From Pseudanabaena sp. Chao 1811 (GTDB taxonomy: Bacteria; Cyanobacteriota; Cyanobacteriia; Pseudanabaenales; Pseudanabaenaceae), in assembly GCF_027942295.1 (NCBI RefSeq), contig NZ_CP101416.1, forward strand, positions 3,768,501 to 3,832,500: a DNA stretch of 64,000 nucleotides. Reading direction: 5' to 3'. Positions 63,918-64,000 of this stretch are shown in pieces. Within the stretch, counting starts at the first letter, position 1, and the number at the start of each line of letters is the position of its first letter. Below the pieces are notes generated by a model. It worked only from the letters and a program-made list of their open reading frames with translations, did no database searches and had not been told where the DNA came from. The position numbers and the translations under genes are program-made.

Positions 63918-64000
63918 CCTCTTGATCTCCTAGAAATCTTTTTTTCATTTTTCGACTAGGAAAAATAGTCTTTAAAAAAGTTACAGAGCCATCTTTGATA
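63910..64000 (-). CDS. putative toxin, C-terminal end only (5' part outside window)
   Basis: An open frame enters from the right edge and ends at 63910 after about 29 codons: IKDGSVTFLKTIFPSRKMKK and then RFLGDQEDD. The pattern of a last beta strand followed by PSRKMKKRFL is typical of small RNase-type toxins encoded before CopG-type antitoxins. The stop overlaps the antitoxin start by 8 nt. Too little is visible to name a family. Confidence 0.5.
   Translation of the reverse strand, partial: IKDGSVTFLKTIFPSRKMKKRFLGDQEDD

Noticed and set aside
1-64000. tRNA, rRNA or riboswitch genes
   Set aside because: I looked through the intergenic stretches for T-loop (GTTCGA-type), rRNA and common riboswitch cores and saw none; a covariance-model scan could still find a weak one.

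Overview
The window is chromosomal DNA from a cyanobacterium. HIP1 octamers (GCGATCGC) are scattered through nearly every gene, and several genes are lineage markers: Psb29/Thf1, two cyAbrB-type regulators, a DesD-like acyl-lipid desaturase, a DUF4079 membrane protein, a MEKHLA-domain protein and a saccharopine-dehydrogenase-like oxidoreductase. Large sensor kinases, two class III nucleotide cyclases and many long hairpins between genes suggest a filamentous Pseudanabaena-like genome. The genus is a guess; cyanobacterium is not.

Left part (1-8.1 kb): a tight four-gene minus-strand operon. In transcription order it is a 1405-aa SNF2 helicase, a Uma2-type PD-(D/E)XK nuclease, a 138-aa protein with a C-terminal hydrophobic segment, and a CHAT protease-NTPase-TPR protein that runs off the left edge. 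This is the best candidate in the window for an uncharacterised, possibly defensive, system. The CHAT gene carries two different palindromic repeats inserted in frame.

Middle (8.5-47 kb): mostly housekeeping and signalling. Genes include a class V aminotransferase, two hybrid histidine kinases (932 and 1566 aa), a pilin-like lipoprotein, a dCMP deaminase, a desaturase, a UmuD-like peptidase, an aldo/keto reductase with Fe-S motifs, YajQ, a receptor-type nucleotide cyclase, a lipoprotein serpin, recF, sbcC, thf1, a MatB-like acyl-CoA synthetase, a lytic transglycosylase, an HD-family protein, an FAD monooxygenase, thrC, a second Uma2 and hisD.

47.4-50.8 kb: cobD, then a type II restriction-modification pair (cytosine-5 methyltransferase and HNH endonuclease). 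Behind the pair lies a second, diverged copy of the last ~209 bp of cobD, which still carries a stop codon and a terminator. This is a restriction-modification insertion bounded by long direct repeats. The cassette contains no HIP1 sites.

Right part (50.8-64 kb): valS, a pentapeptide-repeat protein, a secreted protein, argD, an FHA-GAF nucleotide cyclase, tatD, a second cyAbrB, a 1.1-kb gene-free stretch with a candidate small RNA, argC, thiL, and a toxin-antitoxin-like pair cut by the window edge.

The spaces between genes hold several families of short MITE-like elements: matched termini flanking a long, nearly perfect hairpin with a 3-nt loop. In one family the stem tip varies between copies while pairing is kept. 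Many sit at gene 3' ends and probably act as terminators. I found no rRNA, tRNA, CRISPR array, transposase or prophage.
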